Shown here piece after piece: positions 42,305 through 51,520 of a stretch of DNA of 64,000 bases. Source of the stretch: Rhodococcus sp. B50 (GTDB lineage: Bacteria > Actinomycetota > Actinomycetes > Mycobacteriales > Mycobacteriaceae); assembly GCF_013602415.1 (NCBI RefSeq), contig NZ_WPAG02000002.1:1426001-1490000 (forward strand), in the 5' to 3' direction. Numbering within the stretch: position 1 is the first letter of the stretch; the number at the start of each line of letters is the position of its first letter. The translations under genes and the position numbers were made by a program. Below the pieces are notes generated by a model. The model did no database searches. It worked only from the letters and a program-made list of their open reading frames with translations, and was not told the origin of the DNA.

Positions 42305-43543
42305 TCACGCCGCCGAGGCCCGGTGCTTGCGCTTTTTCGCGCGGCCCTTGCTGCGACTCGCAACGGCGGAGCCGAGCATCAGCAAGCGCATGGACCGCGC
42401 CGCGGCGTCGACGAGCAGGTCGTGACCATTGGCGACGGCGTCCTCGAGTCGCATCGGGACAGGGATGATCGACGCGATCGCTCCGATTCCGACGTCGTGC
42501 ACGTCGGGTGCGCCCTCGCCGAGCGACCCGGCGATGGCGAGGACCGGCACTCCCGCGCGCTGCGCACGGCGGGCGATCTCCGCCGGCACCTTCCCGCGCG
42601 GAGTCTGGAAGTCGATGCTGCCCTCGGCGGTGATGATGAGGTCGGCGCGCGCGATCAGCGAATCGAGATCGATACCGGACAAACCGCTGTCGAGCAGCAC
42701 GTCGAACCGGGAGGCGATCCGGGCGCCGATGCCGGCGGCCAGACCGGCACCGAGTCCGCCGGAGGCACCGGTACCCGCCCCGAGCCGCACGTCCAGGTCA
42801 TGAGCCCGTCCGTCCCGCTCGAGGACCTCCGCCCAGCGCTCGAGCGAGGCGGACAGCTCCTCCACCTGCGCAGGCGTCGCGCCCTTCTGCGGACCGAAGA
42901 CCCGCGCGACGCCGACCGGCCCGCACAGAACGTTGTGGACGTTGCAGGCGAGGACGATCTCGGTGTCGGCGAGCGCGGGGTGGAGACCGTCGAGATCGAG
43001 TCGCGCGGCGCGCGCGAGGTGTCGACCCCCGTCGGGTAGCTCGACGCCGTCCTCATCGAGGATCCGGGCGCCGAGTGCTCGCAGGGCCCCGGCTCCGCCG
43101 TCGCTGGTTCCCGAGTCGCCGCAGCCGATCACGATGCGGCGGATGCCGTCGTCGAGCGCAGCAGCGATGAGCTCACCGACTCCTCGGGTCGTGGTGGCAC
43201 CGGGATCGCGACGATCGGCGGGCACGAGACGAAGACCGGCGGCCGAGGCCATCTCGACGACTGCCGTACCCCTGGTGGAACCGCCGAGCCGTGCCCAGCT
43301 CGCCCGTACCGGCTCGCCGACCGGACCGGTCACGGTGACCGGGACGAGGGTGCCGCCCGTCGCGTGCGCGAGGATCTCGGCGGTGCCCTCCCCGCCGTCG
43401 GGAACGGGCACGAGATCGACGACCGCGCACGGCAGGGCCCGGCGGACGCCCGCAGCGATCGCGGCGGCGACGCCGGGTGCGTCGAGACTCTCCTTGAATC
43501 CACTGGGTGCGACGAGCACGCGATGGGGAACCTTCAAGGCCAT
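42305..43543 (-). CDS. Glycerate kinase (class I)
   Basis: 412-residue glycerate kinase of the GarK/GlxK family, which phosphorylates D-glycerate, usually to 2-phosphoglycerate. VLVAPSGFKESLDAPGVAAAI opens the protein; PVPDGGEGTAE, GCGDSGTSDGGAGALRALGA, FGPQKGATPAQVE and LITAEGSIDFQTPRGKVP are family motifs. The C-terminus has a basic tail (SKGRAKKRKHR) not needed for the fold. It follows the anion transporter gene by 44 bp, suggesting that the transporter brings in glycerate or a related acid. Confidence 0.9.
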   Translation of the reverse strand: MALKVPHRVLVAPSGFKESLDAPGVAAAIAAGVRRALPCAVVDLVPVPDGGEGTAEILAHATGGTLVPVTVTGPVGEPVRASWARLGGSTRGTAVVEMASAAGLRLVPADRRDPGATTTRGVGELIAAALDDGIRRIVIGCGDSGTSDGGAGALRALGARILDEDGVELPDGGRHLARAARLDLDGLHPALADTEIVLACNVHNVLCGPVGVARVFGPQKGATPAQVEELSASLERWAEVLERDGRAHDLDVRLGAGTGASGGLGAGLAAGIGARIASRFDVLLDSGLSGIDLDSLIARADLIITAEGSIDFQTPRGKVPAEIARRAQRAGVPVLAIAGSLGEGAPDVHDVGIGAIASIIPVPMRLEDAVANGHDLLVDAAARSMRLLMLGSAVASRSKGRAKKRKHRASAA

Positions 43544-43587
43544 GACGACTCCGATCGTGGGAGGGAACAACAGGGACGGGAGATGGA

Positions 43588-45090
43588 TCAGCGGAACAGC
43601 GACAGACCGAGTAACGGCCAGACGAACCACGCGAACAGCAGAACCAGCGTGGCGATGAGCGGACCGAGCCATACCGCCAGGCGCAGCAGGTCCGCAGTCG
43701 AATAGGTGGGTGTTCCGGGCACCGTCGCGAACAACGTCACCGGTTTGGCCGACGACGGCAGGGTATGACAGAAGCCCGCCGCGGCCGTCGAGACGAACGC
43801 TGCGGCGAGCGGATCGACGCCGACGGACGGTGCCAGTGCCACCACGACGGGAACGAGGACGGCCGAGCGGGCAGAGCGCGACTGGATCACCAGGTGCGCC
43901 GCGGTCGAGATCACGACCACGACGATCACGAACAGCGGGCCGGCGCCTTCTCCCCGCGAGGTGAGCGGACCGAAGGCCGTCGATGCCAGCCAGTCGGCCG
44001 CACCGCTCGTCGTCAGCGCGGTACCGATCGACAGTGTCGCCGCCATGAACAGCAGCAGGGGCCACGGGACGGTCTTCAGAGCGGGCGCGAGGCGCACCGA
44101 ACCGTAGCGCGGTGAGGTGGCGACGAGCGCACCGAGCAGGGCGACCACCGCCGGATGGATGCCGTGCACAGGTTCGGTGCACCACAGCACCATCACCACG
44201 ACCAGCAGTAGGGCGGCGCGGGATTCGGCGGCGGAGAACGGTCCGGAGACCGGGGTCTCGGTCTGCGCGCCGATGTCGGCGGCGGTGACCGCGAGGCGTC
44301 CGCGCCGGTCGTCGGCCGAGGTGAACAACAGCAGCACCAGCTCGGCTGCGGCGTGCGACGAGGCGATCGCGAGCGGGAGCCCGAGGATCATCCAGGTCGC
44401 GAAGTCGAATCCGGTGCCGGTCGCAGTGAGGAGGATCTGCGAGGTGATCAGGTGTGCGCCGGCGCCGAGTAACGACGCCACCGCCGACAGCAGGATCACT
44501 GTGGGAAAGAGCAGGGCCAATGCACGCACGAGGCGTGGCCGGTCGGCCAGGACCGTCGCGAGCGCGACGAACACCGGGAGCACCAGCGCTGCACGACCGG
44601 AGGTCGACGGAACGGCAAAGGCGGTGACGATCAGCGCCGCCGTCACCAGGTGCACGAGCGCCCGCGGGCTGCGCGCTCCCGTGACCAGGAAGGCCGCACC
44701 ACGCGTCGCCAGACCCGACGACGCCACCCCCGAGGCGATCACGAAGGCGGACAACAGAAGCCACACGACGTCGTCACCGAGCGTCGCGAAGAGCGCCTCG
44801 GCGTCGATCACACCGACGACCGTGAGGGCCGCTGCTGCGCCGAGCGCCACATAGGTGTCGTCGATCTTGGTGAACACCCACAGCCAGACGGCCATGGCGA
44901 AGACGATCATGGTGACGGCGGCCGGGGGCGCCAGGTCGGGATCGGTGCGGGTGAGATACGCGAGCAGACCGATCGTGCCCAGGAGCACCCCGACGGCCGC
45001 GATCCGGCCGGGGCCCGGGGCCGAGTATCTGCGAGGCGGACGGGCCTGTGGCGCAGCGGAGATCGGCGGGACGGTGGCATGGAAGGTCAT
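43588..45090 (-). CDS. DASS-family (SLC13-type) anion transporter
   Basis: 500-residue membrane protein with about 12-13 hydrophobic segments. The two SNT-like halves of divalent-anion:Na+ symporters are visible: VPSTSGRAALVLPV in the first, and AHLVIQSRSARSAVLVPVVVALA with FCHTLPSSAKPVTLF in the second. Usual substrates are dicarboxylates, tartrate or sulfate; glycerate-like acids are suggested only by the kinase next door. Its ATG (45090) overlaps the response regulator stop (ATGA), a tight link between sensor and transporter. Confidence 0.85.
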   Translation of the reverse strand: MTFHATVPPISAAPQARPPRRYSAPGPGRIAAVGVLLGTIGLLAYLTRTDPDLAPPAAVTMIVFAMAVWLWVFTKIDDTYVALGAAAALTVVGVIDAEALFATLGDDVVWLLLSAFVIASGVASSGLATRGAAFLVTGARSPRALVHLVTAALIVTAFAVPSTSGRAALVLPVFVALATVLADRPRLVRALALLFPTVILLSAVASLLGAGAHLITSQILLTATGTGFDFATWMILGLPLAIASSHAAAELVLLLFTSADDRRGRLAVTAADIGAQTETPVSGPFSAAESRAALLLVVVMVLWCTEPVHGIHPAVVALLGALVATSPRYGSVRLAPALKTVPWPLLLFMAATLSIGTALTTSGAADWLASTAFGPLTSRGEGAGPLFVIVVVVISTAAHLVIQSRSARSAVLVPVVVALAPSVGVDPLAAAFVSTAAAGFCHTLPSSAKPVTLFATVPGTPTYSTADLLRLAVWLGPLIATLVLLFAWFVWPLLGLSLFR

Positions 45091-45749
45091 CGCAATCGGT
45101 ATCCCGCCCCGCGGATCGTCTCGACCCGGTCACCACCGATCTTGTTGCGCAGCGCGCGCACGTAGACGTCCACCACGTTGGACGCGGGGTCGAAGTCGTA
45201 TCCCCACACGTGCCCGAGGATCTGTTCGCGGGAGAGCACCTGACCGCGGTGACGCAGGAACACCTCGAACAGGGCGAATTCGCGACTGGTGAGATCGATG
45301 CTTTCCCCGGCGATCTCGGCGCGCCTGGCCCGCAGGTCGAGGGCCATGTCGCCGTCGCGGATCACTGCGGCCGGATCGGCCGCCGAACTGTTGTCGCCGA
45401 TGCGCAACCGGATGCGGGCGAGCAGTTCGGCGAACTGGAACGGCTTGCTCACGTAGTCGTTGGCGCCACCTTCGAGCCCTGCGACGGTGTCGGTGACGCT
45501 GTCCCGCGCGGTCAGGACGATCACCGGCGTCCGCACCCCTTCTCCTCGCAGCCGCTCGAGTACGGTGAAGCCGTCCATGCGGGGCAACCCGATGTCCAGG
45601 ATCACCAGGTCGAAGGCACCGCTGCGGGCGAGCATCAAAGCGGTCTCGCCGTCGGTGGCGTCGGTGGTCGTGTATCCCACTGCGCGCAGTCCCTTCTCGA
45701 GGAAGGCGATGATGCGGGTGTCGTCTTCGGCGATGAGGATTCGGCTCAC
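45087..45749 (-). CDS. OmpR/PhoB-type response regulator
   Basis: 220-residue regulator: receiver domain with acidic pocket AEDD (8-10), phospho-acceptor Asp52 in VILDIGLP, Thr in VLTARD and Lys in YVSKPF; then a winged-helix DNA-binding domain (LTSREFALFEVFLRHRGQVLSREQIL...YVRALRNKIGG). GTG 45749 overlaps the kinase stop and its own stop overlaps the transporter start. It most likely controls this operon. Confidence 0.95.
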   Translation of the reverse strand: MSRILIAEDDTRIIAFLEKGLRAVGYTTTDATDGETALMLARSGAFDLVILDIGLPRMDGFTVLERLRGEGVRTPVIVLTARDSVTDTVAGLEGGANDYVSKPFQFAELLARIRLRIGDNSSAADPAAVIRDGDMALDLRARRAEIAGESIDLTSREFALFEVFLRHRGQVLSREQILGHVWGYDFDPASNVVDVYVRALRNKIGGDRVETIRGAGYRLR

Positions 45750-47356
45750 TGCGATGGTGTCCTTCGGGTGTCGACTGTGTCGGCGGTGACGACCCTGCGG
45801 GCGGGGCCGGCGGTGCCGACCCTGTCGGCGGGGCCGGCGGGATCTCGTACGGGGAGGTCGATGCCGAAGGTCGCGCCGTGCCCGACCGTGCTCTCGACCC
45901 AGGCCGAGCCGTGGTGCGCATCGGCGATCGCGCGGACGATGGCAAGCCCGAGACCTGCCCCTCCGCGTTCGGCGACGGGTCCGTGGCGGTCGCCGGGAAT
46001 GGTGCGTCCACGGCGGAAACGTTCGAAGATGCGTGCGGCGTCGTCCGGCGCGACACCGGGCCCGGTGTCGCGAACCCAGAGCCGGAGATACTCGGCACCG
46101 CCGTGTTCGACGAACGCGGATCCGAGTTGGACGACGTCCCCGGGGCGGGTATGGCTGACGGCGTTGGTCGCGTACTGCAGCACCGCCTGGGTGACGCGTT
46201 GGGCATCGATGTCGGCCGTACCTTCGGCGATCTCCATGAGCTGCCAGACACGGTTGCCGAGCATCTGCGCCTTGGCCTCGACGTCGAGCATGAGGTCGGT
46301 GACGTCCACGGGTCGGCGCTGCACGAAGTCGGGACGTTCGGCCTTGGCGAGAACGAGCAGGTCGGTGACGATCCTCGCCATTCGGTCGAGTTCGTCCTCG
46401 ACGAGCCGGATCGTCTCCTCTCGCGTCGCACTGTCGGCGTCGTAACCGAGATCCATGAGTTCGAGGTGCCCGCGGATCACCGTGATCGGCGTCCGCAGTT
46501 CGTGGCCGGCGTCGTCCACGAACTGCTGCTGGGTGGTGTAGGCCTGTTCCAGGCGGTCCAGCATCGAGTTGAAGGTCTCGGCGAGGGCGGCGATATCGTC
46601 GCGTCCGTGCACAGGCACACGGCTCGCCAGATCCTTCTCCCCGATCGCGGCGGCCACCTCGCGTACCTGGCGGATCGGGGCCAGGATCTGTCCTGCGACC
46701 AACCAGCCGATGATCGCGGTGAGCCCGAGTCCGCCGATCGCGACCAGTCCGATGGTGCGCGCGGTGTCGGCCACCTTCGCGCGCTGTTCGGCGGTGAATA
46801 CGGCGACGATGAGCGCGCCCCGGTCGTCGCCGGAGGTGACGTCGGCGCGGGCCCAGCGCATCTGTCCGCCTTCCACCTCGTATACCCCCGAGCCGGTGGG
46901 GGCGGTCAGGATGCGCTCGAAAAACACACCGTCCTCGGTGAGGTTCGCGGGCAGGTCGGGTCGATCCACCGCGATGCGGCGGTCGAACAGCAGCGAACCG
47001 TCGACGACACCGACGATCACCTCGCCCTCGGAGGTGTGCTGACGGTTGAGATATACCTCGAGCATCCGTTCCACCGAGGTGAACGGGTACGTGGTGGTGG
47101 GATCGACGCCCTCGGCGGCGAACGCGCGGAACTCGTCGATCTCCTGAGCGATGTCGGCGTTCGCATCGCGGTCGACGTGGTTCAGGAGCAGTACGCGCGC
47201 GGTGACGACCACCGCGACGAGCGCCACGGCCGTCGTGAGCAGGATCCAGCTGAGGATGCGCCACCGGGCGGGAAGGGCGGATCCCCGGCCGAGTCGAGCG
47301 ACGCGGGCCTCGCCGGCGGGATACTTCCCGGCCGGCTCACGGGGCTCAGTCGTCAT
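45746..47356 (-). CDS. Sensor histidine kinase
   Basis: 536-residue membrane kinase. TM1 (~33-57), an outer domain of ~140 residues, TM2 (~201-221), HAMP (~222-275), HisKA with His285 in DDAGHELRTPIT, N-box YATNAVSHTRPGD, and G-boxes RDTGPGVAPDDAA and GGAGLGLAIV. It resembles TrcS-type mycobacterial kinases. The signal is unknown. Its ATG lies within the coding end of the acidic protein gene (11-bp overlap), so both are made together. Confidence 0.94.
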   Translation of the reverse strand: MTTEPREPAGKYPAGEARVARLGRGSALPARWRILSWILLTTAVALVAVVVTARVLLLNHVDRDANADIAQEIDEFRAFAAEGVDPTTTYPFTSVERMLEVYLNRQHTSEGEVIVGVVDGSLLFDRRIAVDRPDLPANLTEDGVFFERILTAPTGSGVYEVEGGQMRWARADVTSGDDRGALIVAVFTAEQRAKVADTARTIGLVAIGGLGLTAIIGWLVAGQILAPIRQVREVAAAIGEKDLASRVPVHGRDDIAALAETFNSMLDRLEQAYTTQQQFVDDAGHELRTPITVIRGHLELMDLGYDADSATREETIRLVEDELDRMARIVTDLLVLAKAERPDFVQRRPVDVTDLMLDVEAKAQMLGNRVWQLMEIAEGTADIDAQRVTQAVLQYATNAVSHTRPGDVVQLGSAFVEHGGAEYLRLWVRDTGPGVAPDDAARIFERFRRGRTIPGDRHGPVAERGGAGLGLAIVRAIADAHHGSAWVESTVGHGATFGIDLPVRDPAGPADRVGTAGPARRVVTADTVDTRRTPSQ

Positions 47357-47753
47357 CGTCGTCCCCGTCCCAGTCGTCGTCCCCGTCCCAGTCGTCATCG
47401 TCGTCCCACTCGACCTGCGGGGTCGGCAAGGGCTGACGCTGGACATCCGACCAGCCAGGATCCGGTGCCGGCGCCGGAACGACGGACTGCGGTGCCGACA
47501 CCTCTGGTGCCGCCATGTCGGGGACCGACGGGACAGGCGCAGGTTCCTGCTCCGGTGCGGGCCGGGGTTCCGGCCCCGTCTCGAGAGACGGCGTCGTGGT
47601 CGGCACGACGGAGACGGTGACCGCCGCGTCACCGACGTCGGGCGAGCCCGCGGGTCGCGTCAGGACCTGACTCCCCCACGCGAGGGTCGCCGGGATCAGC
47701 AGAAGCGCTGCGATCACGAGCATCCGTTTCATCACCGGCATGGAGAACAGCAT
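47346..47753 (-). CDS. Small membrane or secreted protein with Pro-rich middle and Asp/Trp tail
   Basis: 135 residues, of a family I do not recognise. MKRMLVIAALLLIPATLAWG is a signal or anchor segment; ~75 residues rich in Pro, Val, Glu and Ala follow; the C-terminus is WDDDDDWDGDDDWDGDDDDD, 15 Asp in 20 residues. The tail is likely outside the membrane and could bind divalent or organic cations, or touch the sensor kinase encoded next. Several ATGs (47753, 47741, 47732) are possible starts. It is first gene of the sensor-transporter-kinase operon. Confidence 0.7.
   Translation of the reverse strand: MLFSMPVMKRMLVIAALLLIPATLAWGSQVLTRPAGSPDVGDAAVTVSVVPTTTPSLETGPEPRPAPEQEPAPVPSVPDMAAPEVSAPQSVVPAPAPDPGWSDVQRQPLPTPQVEWDDDDDWDGDDDWDGDDDDD
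47355..47408. repeat. 18-bp degenerate repeats encoding the Asp/Trp tail
   Basis: Two near-identical 18-bp units (47355-47372, 47373-47390; 17 of 18 match) and a diverged third code for DDDWDG-like units. The first unit contains the start codon of the histidine kinase (47356) in another frame. Confidence 0.85.
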
Positions 47754-47811
47754 CCTGCACCGGAGTGAATCGATCGTGAAGACGAGATGAGAAGACTTTC
47801 ATTCTTCCGGA

Positions 47812-47837
47812 GCCGGACACGACGGCCCGTGTCCGGC
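47812..47837 (-). terminator. Hairpin after rsmB
   Basis: Nine-bp stem GCCGGACAC/GTGTCCGGC with an eight-base loop, starting nine bases past the rsmB stop. No T-run follows. It probably ends the metK-to-rsmB transcription and shields the sensor operon. Confidence 0.6.
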
Positions 47838-47845
47838 CTCCACGA

Positions 47846-49327
47846 TCAGCGCCCGGGTTTACGCAACGCCGCCATGAACATGGCGTCGGTGCCGTGCCGA
47901 TGCGGCCACAGCTGGACCCCCGGCCCCTCCCCGATCCGTGGCACGCCGGGGACGAGTTCGCGTGTGTCGAGCTGTTCGACGCCGTGGCGGCGCACCGCGT
48001 CGGACACGACGGCGACCGTCTCCGACACGTGTGGTGAGCACGTCGAGTAGAGCACCACGCCGCCGGGGCGCAACAGCCCGATCGCCGACGCGAGCAACTC
48101 CTTCTGCAGCCGCACGAGTTCGGCGACATCGCCGGGTTGCCGCCGCCATCGCGCCTCGGGACGCCGCCGCAGGGCACCGAGACCCGTGCAGGGAGCGTCG
48201 ACGAGGATGCGGTCGTATCCCGGTTCGAGGCCGGGCTCGCGCCCATCGGCGACATGCACCCTGACCGGCAGGTCGCGGGCGGTCTTGCGGACCAGTTCGG
48301 CGCGGTGCTCGACCGGTTCGACGGCATCGACGGCGAATCCGTCGATCGCCGCGACGGCGCCGAGCAGAGCCGCCTTTCCACCCGGCCCCGCGCACAGGTC
48401 GAGCCAGCGGCCCCGATCCTCGCCTTCGAGAGGAGCGAGGGTGAGGGCGCGAGCGACGAGCTGGCTTCCCTCGTCCTGGACGGCGGCCATTCCTTCCCGA
48501 ACGGGTTCGAGGCGGCCGGGGTCGCCGTGGTCGAGGTGCACCGCGTACGGCGACCACGGACCGATCTCACCGCCGGTGACGAGTGCGAGTTCCTCGGCGG
48601 TGATGACACCGGGTCGGGCGACGAGATGGACGATCGGGCGCGCGTCGTCGGCGGCGAGGACGTCGGCGAGCTCGGACGCGTCCGCGCCGAGCGCGTGGGC
48701 GAACGCCTGGGCGATCCACAGGGGGTGGGCGTATCGGAATGCCAAGTGCCCCACCGGGTCCCGCTCCTGATCGGGAGCAAGCAGTGCGATCCACTCGTCC
48801 TCGGAACGCTCCCCCACACGACGCAACACGGCGTTGACGAATCCGGCACGGCCGGAACCGAATTCCGCTCGCACCAGGTCGACGCTCGTGGCGACGGCAG
48901 CGTGCGGCGCGACGCGCGTGCGCAGTAGCTGGTAAGCGCCCAGCCGCAACACGTCGAGCAGCGCACCGTCGATCTCGTCGACGGGACGGTTGGCGGCGTC
49001 GGCGATCACTGCGTCGAGCAGACCCCGTGCACGAGCCGCGCCGTAGGTGAGTTCGGTGGCCAGGGCGGCGTCGCGCGCATCCAGATGCCGCTCGCGCAGC
49101 AGCGCGGGGAGAACGAGATTCGCGTACGCGTCGCGTTCACGCACCGCGCGCAGCACGTCCCGCGCGGCGACGCGGGCGGGGTCGGCGAGCGGCTTCGACG
49201 GTCGGCGGGTGTGCTCGGACCCCGGGTGGCGACCCGGCTTGCCTCCACTGTTGCGCCCACCGCGCCCGGCGGGAGTGCGTCCCCCCGGATTGCGCTTGCC
49301 CCGCGGGGGTCTACCGGACTCGCTCAT
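47846..49327 (-). CDS. rsmB: 16S rRNA m5C967 methyltransferase RsmB (Fmu)
   Basis: 493-residue rRNA methyltransferase. A Gly/Arg-rich N-terminal tail (~45 aa) precedes the NusB-like RNA-binding domain ([23 protein letters not shown]), then the Rossmann methyltransferase with [16 protein letters not shown] (SAM), [20 protein letters not shown] and the catalytic Cys in [14 protein letters not shown] 49327 overlaps the fmt stop, as in mycobacteria where fmt and fmu are neighbours. Confidence 0.95.
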   Translation of the reverse strand: MSESGRPPRGKRNPGGRTPAGRGGRNSGGKPGRHPGSEHTRRPSKPLADPARVAARDVLRAVRERDAYANLVLPALLRERHLDARDAALATELTYGAARARGLLDAVIADAANRPVDEIDGALLDVLRLGAYQLLRTRVAPHAAVATSVDLVRAEFGSGRAGFVNAVLRRVGERSEDEWIALLAPDQERDPVGHLAFRYAHPLWIAQAFAHALGADASELADVLAADDARPIVHLVARPGVITAEELALVTGGEIGPWSPYAVHLDHGDPGRLEPVREGMAAVQDEGSQLVARALTLAPLEGEDRGRWLDLCAGPGGKAALLGAVAAIDGFAVDAVEPVEHRAELVRKTARDLPVRVHVADGREPGLEPGYDRILVDAPCTGLGALRRRPEARWRRQPGDVAELVRLQKELLASAIGLLRPGGVVLYSTCSPHVSETVAVVSDAVRRHGVEQLDTRELVPGVPRIGEGPGVQLWPHRHGTDAMFMAALRKPGR

Positions 49328-50247
49328 CGCGCACGCACCTTCGGGTCGAGACGGGCGCCGCGCGCCCAGTCCGTGGCTGCCATCGTCTTCTTTCCGGGCG
49401 GCTGTACCGTCCCGAGCCGCACAGCCGTGGTAGCGGTTCCGACGAGCACACCGTCCTTGCGGATCTCGAGCTCACCGGGTTCGAGGGACTCGTCCGTCAC
49501 CGTCACAGGTCCGATCTTCACTCGCAGGTCGCCGATCATCGTCCACGCGCCCGGCGCGGGGGTGACCGCGCGGATCCGCCGGTCGACGACGTGCGCGGGA
49601 AGGGTCCACTGCACCTGGGCCGCCTCGACGGTGACCTTCGGAGCGTGCGAGATACCGTCGGTCGGCTGGGGTGCGGGCGTGAGGATGCCGTCCTCGAGTC
49701 CGTCGAGGGTGGACTCGAGCAGCGTGGCCCCCGCCTCGGCGAGTCGGCCGAGCAGGTCTCCGGCGGTGTCGGTGGGACGGACCGTCTCCGTGACGACGCC
49801 GTAGACCGGTCCGGTGTCGAGTCCGGCTTCGAGCCGGAAAGTGCTCGCACCGGTGATCTCGTCGCCGGCGGCGATCGCCGCTTGTACCGGCGCTGCGCCA
49901 CGCCAGGCGGGCAGCAGCGAGAAGTGCAGGTTCACCCATCCGTGTGCAGGGATGTCCAGGACCGGCTGCGGAATCAGGGCGCCGTAGGCGACCACAGGGC
50001 AACAGTCGGGCGCGAGCTCGGTCAGCCGAGCGACGAACTCGGGGTCGCGCGGCGTGCGCGGAGTGAGCACCTCGATACCGTGCTCGTCGGCGATCTGTCC
50101 CACGGCCGATCGCACGACCTTCCGGCCGCGACCGGCGGTCGTGTCGGGGCGGGTGACCACCGCGACGACTTCGTGGCGCGACGACTCGATGAGGCGGAGC
50201 AACGACGGGACGGCGGGTTCCGGTGTTCCCGCGAAGACCACGCGCAT
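49324..50247 (-). CDS. fmt: Methionyl-tRNA formyltransferase
   Basis: 307-residue enzyme that formylates initiator Met-tRNA. The formyl-donor site is [20 protein letters not shown], with the Asn/His/Asp triad completed by LDTGPVYG nearby; the C-terminal OB-like domain binds tRNA. Starts with [23 protein letters not shown] box at 50352-50347 (minus) may be the promoter. Confidence 0.96.
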   Translation of the reverse strand: MRVVFAGTPEPAVPSLLRLIESSRHEVVAVVTRPDTTAGRGRKVVRSAVGQIADEHGIEVLTPRTPRDPEFVARLTELAPDCCPVVAYGALIPQPVLDIPAHGWVNLHFSLLPAWRGAAPVQAAIAAGDEITGASTFRLEAGLDTGPVYGVVTETVRPTDTAGDLLGRLAEAGATLLESTLDGLEDGILTPAPQPTDGISHAPKVTVEAAQVQWTLPAHVVDRRIRAVTPAPGAWTMIGDLRVKIGPVTVTDESLEPGELEIRKDGVLVGTATTAVRLGTVQPPGKKTMAATDWARGARLDPKVRAR

Positions 50248-50405
50248 GTCAGAGCACCGCCAGGGAGGACATGGGGTGCGCTGCGTGTGGACTGTGGGGG
50301 GATGTCACGGATGTTGCTCCAGTTTTCGATGGCGATGACCTCCCACAGTCTAGGGAGTCGTCGTCGTGCGACCTGCATCACCGCGCCGGTGAGGCCTCAC
50401 GGCGG

Positions 50406-51416
50406 TCAGGTGTTGGACTGGAGGATCAGTTCGGGGATACCGGTACCGAGCGCGACGGGGTTGCACTCACCGAGCGCGTACCGGTCCGGATCGAGCACGT
50501 GCCGGGCAAGTTGCAGCGAGAACGGGTCGTAGACCATGTTGAAGTGACCGGTCAGATCCTGCGGGCACAGGTCCTGGATCACGTAGTCGACGGCCCCCTC
50601 CCCCCGCAGTGCGACGTTGCCGGCGGGCTGGATGACTTCGTCGACCTCGGTACCGATGGTCGTGTAACGCACGCCGGGAACGGTGTCGGTGGGCGTGTTG
50701 AGTTCGGTGAGCAGTTCCGATCCCTCGAGCTGCTGCACGAGCGCGACGGAGAATTCACCCTCGACGATGTCGGTCGCTCCGGGCAGTGCGGCGACGGCGG
50801 CACCGATTCCGTAGAAGGTGCCCCCGTAGCTCGGGGATGCGATCCCCACCCATCGGTCGACGACCTCGGCACCACCGAGTTCGTTGATGTAGTACCGGGC
50901 GACGGTGGCTCCCTGCGAATAGCCGACGACGTCCACCTCCTCCGCGCCGGTGGCGTCCTGCACCTCGGTGACGAAGTCGCCGAATTGTGCTGCGGAGACC
51001 CGGATGTCGCCCGTTCCGTAGTCGTCGGCGCCCTCGGCGAATCCGTAGTTCAGGACGAACACGCACCAGCCGGATGCGGCGAGCAGCGGTGAGAGCGCGG
51101 CGAAGTCGGAGTACGCGTTGGAATCGGTGCCGTGCGCGAGCACCACCGGACGCGGGTGTTCCTCGGAAGGCACGCACGAGAAGTCGTTACTGCCCGCAGG
51201 TGCGATATCGGGATTGTTCTCGGCGTACTCCGCCGCTTCGGCATGGCCGGTGGCCACCGGTCCCGCCGGGACCGGCACGCTGCTGACGGAACCCTCCCCG
51301 AGACCGAGGATCGGCCCGTCACCGGGCGAGAGCGGCTGCGCCGCCGCTGTACCCGCAGTCAGCAGCGCGACGACGCATGCGCCGACGACGCCGCCGAAAC
51401 TCCGCCCGGCTCCCAT
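50406..51416 (-). CDS. Secreted triacylglycerol lipase/esterase (Lipase_2-like)
   Basis: 336-residue exported alpha/beta hydrolase. Signal peptide ~1-26 ends near GTAAAQP. VVLAHGTDSNAYSDF gives the oxyanion hole, VVGYSQGATVARYYI the nucleophile Ser, and GHFNMVYDPFSLQLAR the probable catalytic His. Two cysteine pairs may form disulfides. It resembles secreted lipases of Rhodococcus, Nocardia and Streptomyces. ATG 51416 has AAGGAGAG eight bases upstream. A bulged hairpin at 50385-50404 just after the stop may be its terminator. Confidence 0.87.
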   Translation of the reverse strand: MGAGRSFGGVVGACVVALLTAGTAAAQPLSPGDGPILGLGEGSVSSVPVPAGPVATGHAEAAEYAENNPDIAPAGSNDFSCVPSEEHPRPVVLAHGTDSNAYSDFAALSPLLAASGWCVFVLNYGFAEGADDYGTGDIRVSAAQFGDFVTEVQDATGAEEVDVVGYSQGATVARYYINELGGAEVVDRWVGIASPSYGGTFYGIGAAVAALPGATDIVEGEFSVALVQQLEGSELLTELNTPTDTVPGVRYTTIGTEVDEVIQPAGNVALRGEGAVDYVIQDLCPQDLTGHFNMVYDPFSLQLARHVLDPDRYALGECNPVALGTGIPELILQSNT

Positions 51417-51520
51417 TCGTCCGCCCTCTCCTTCTGTGCGCCTCCCCGGCACCTACGAAAGAGATCGGTCACAATCACCAGCTTCGTTACTGTGACGAAT
51501 AGTATCTCCCGCACGGCGTG

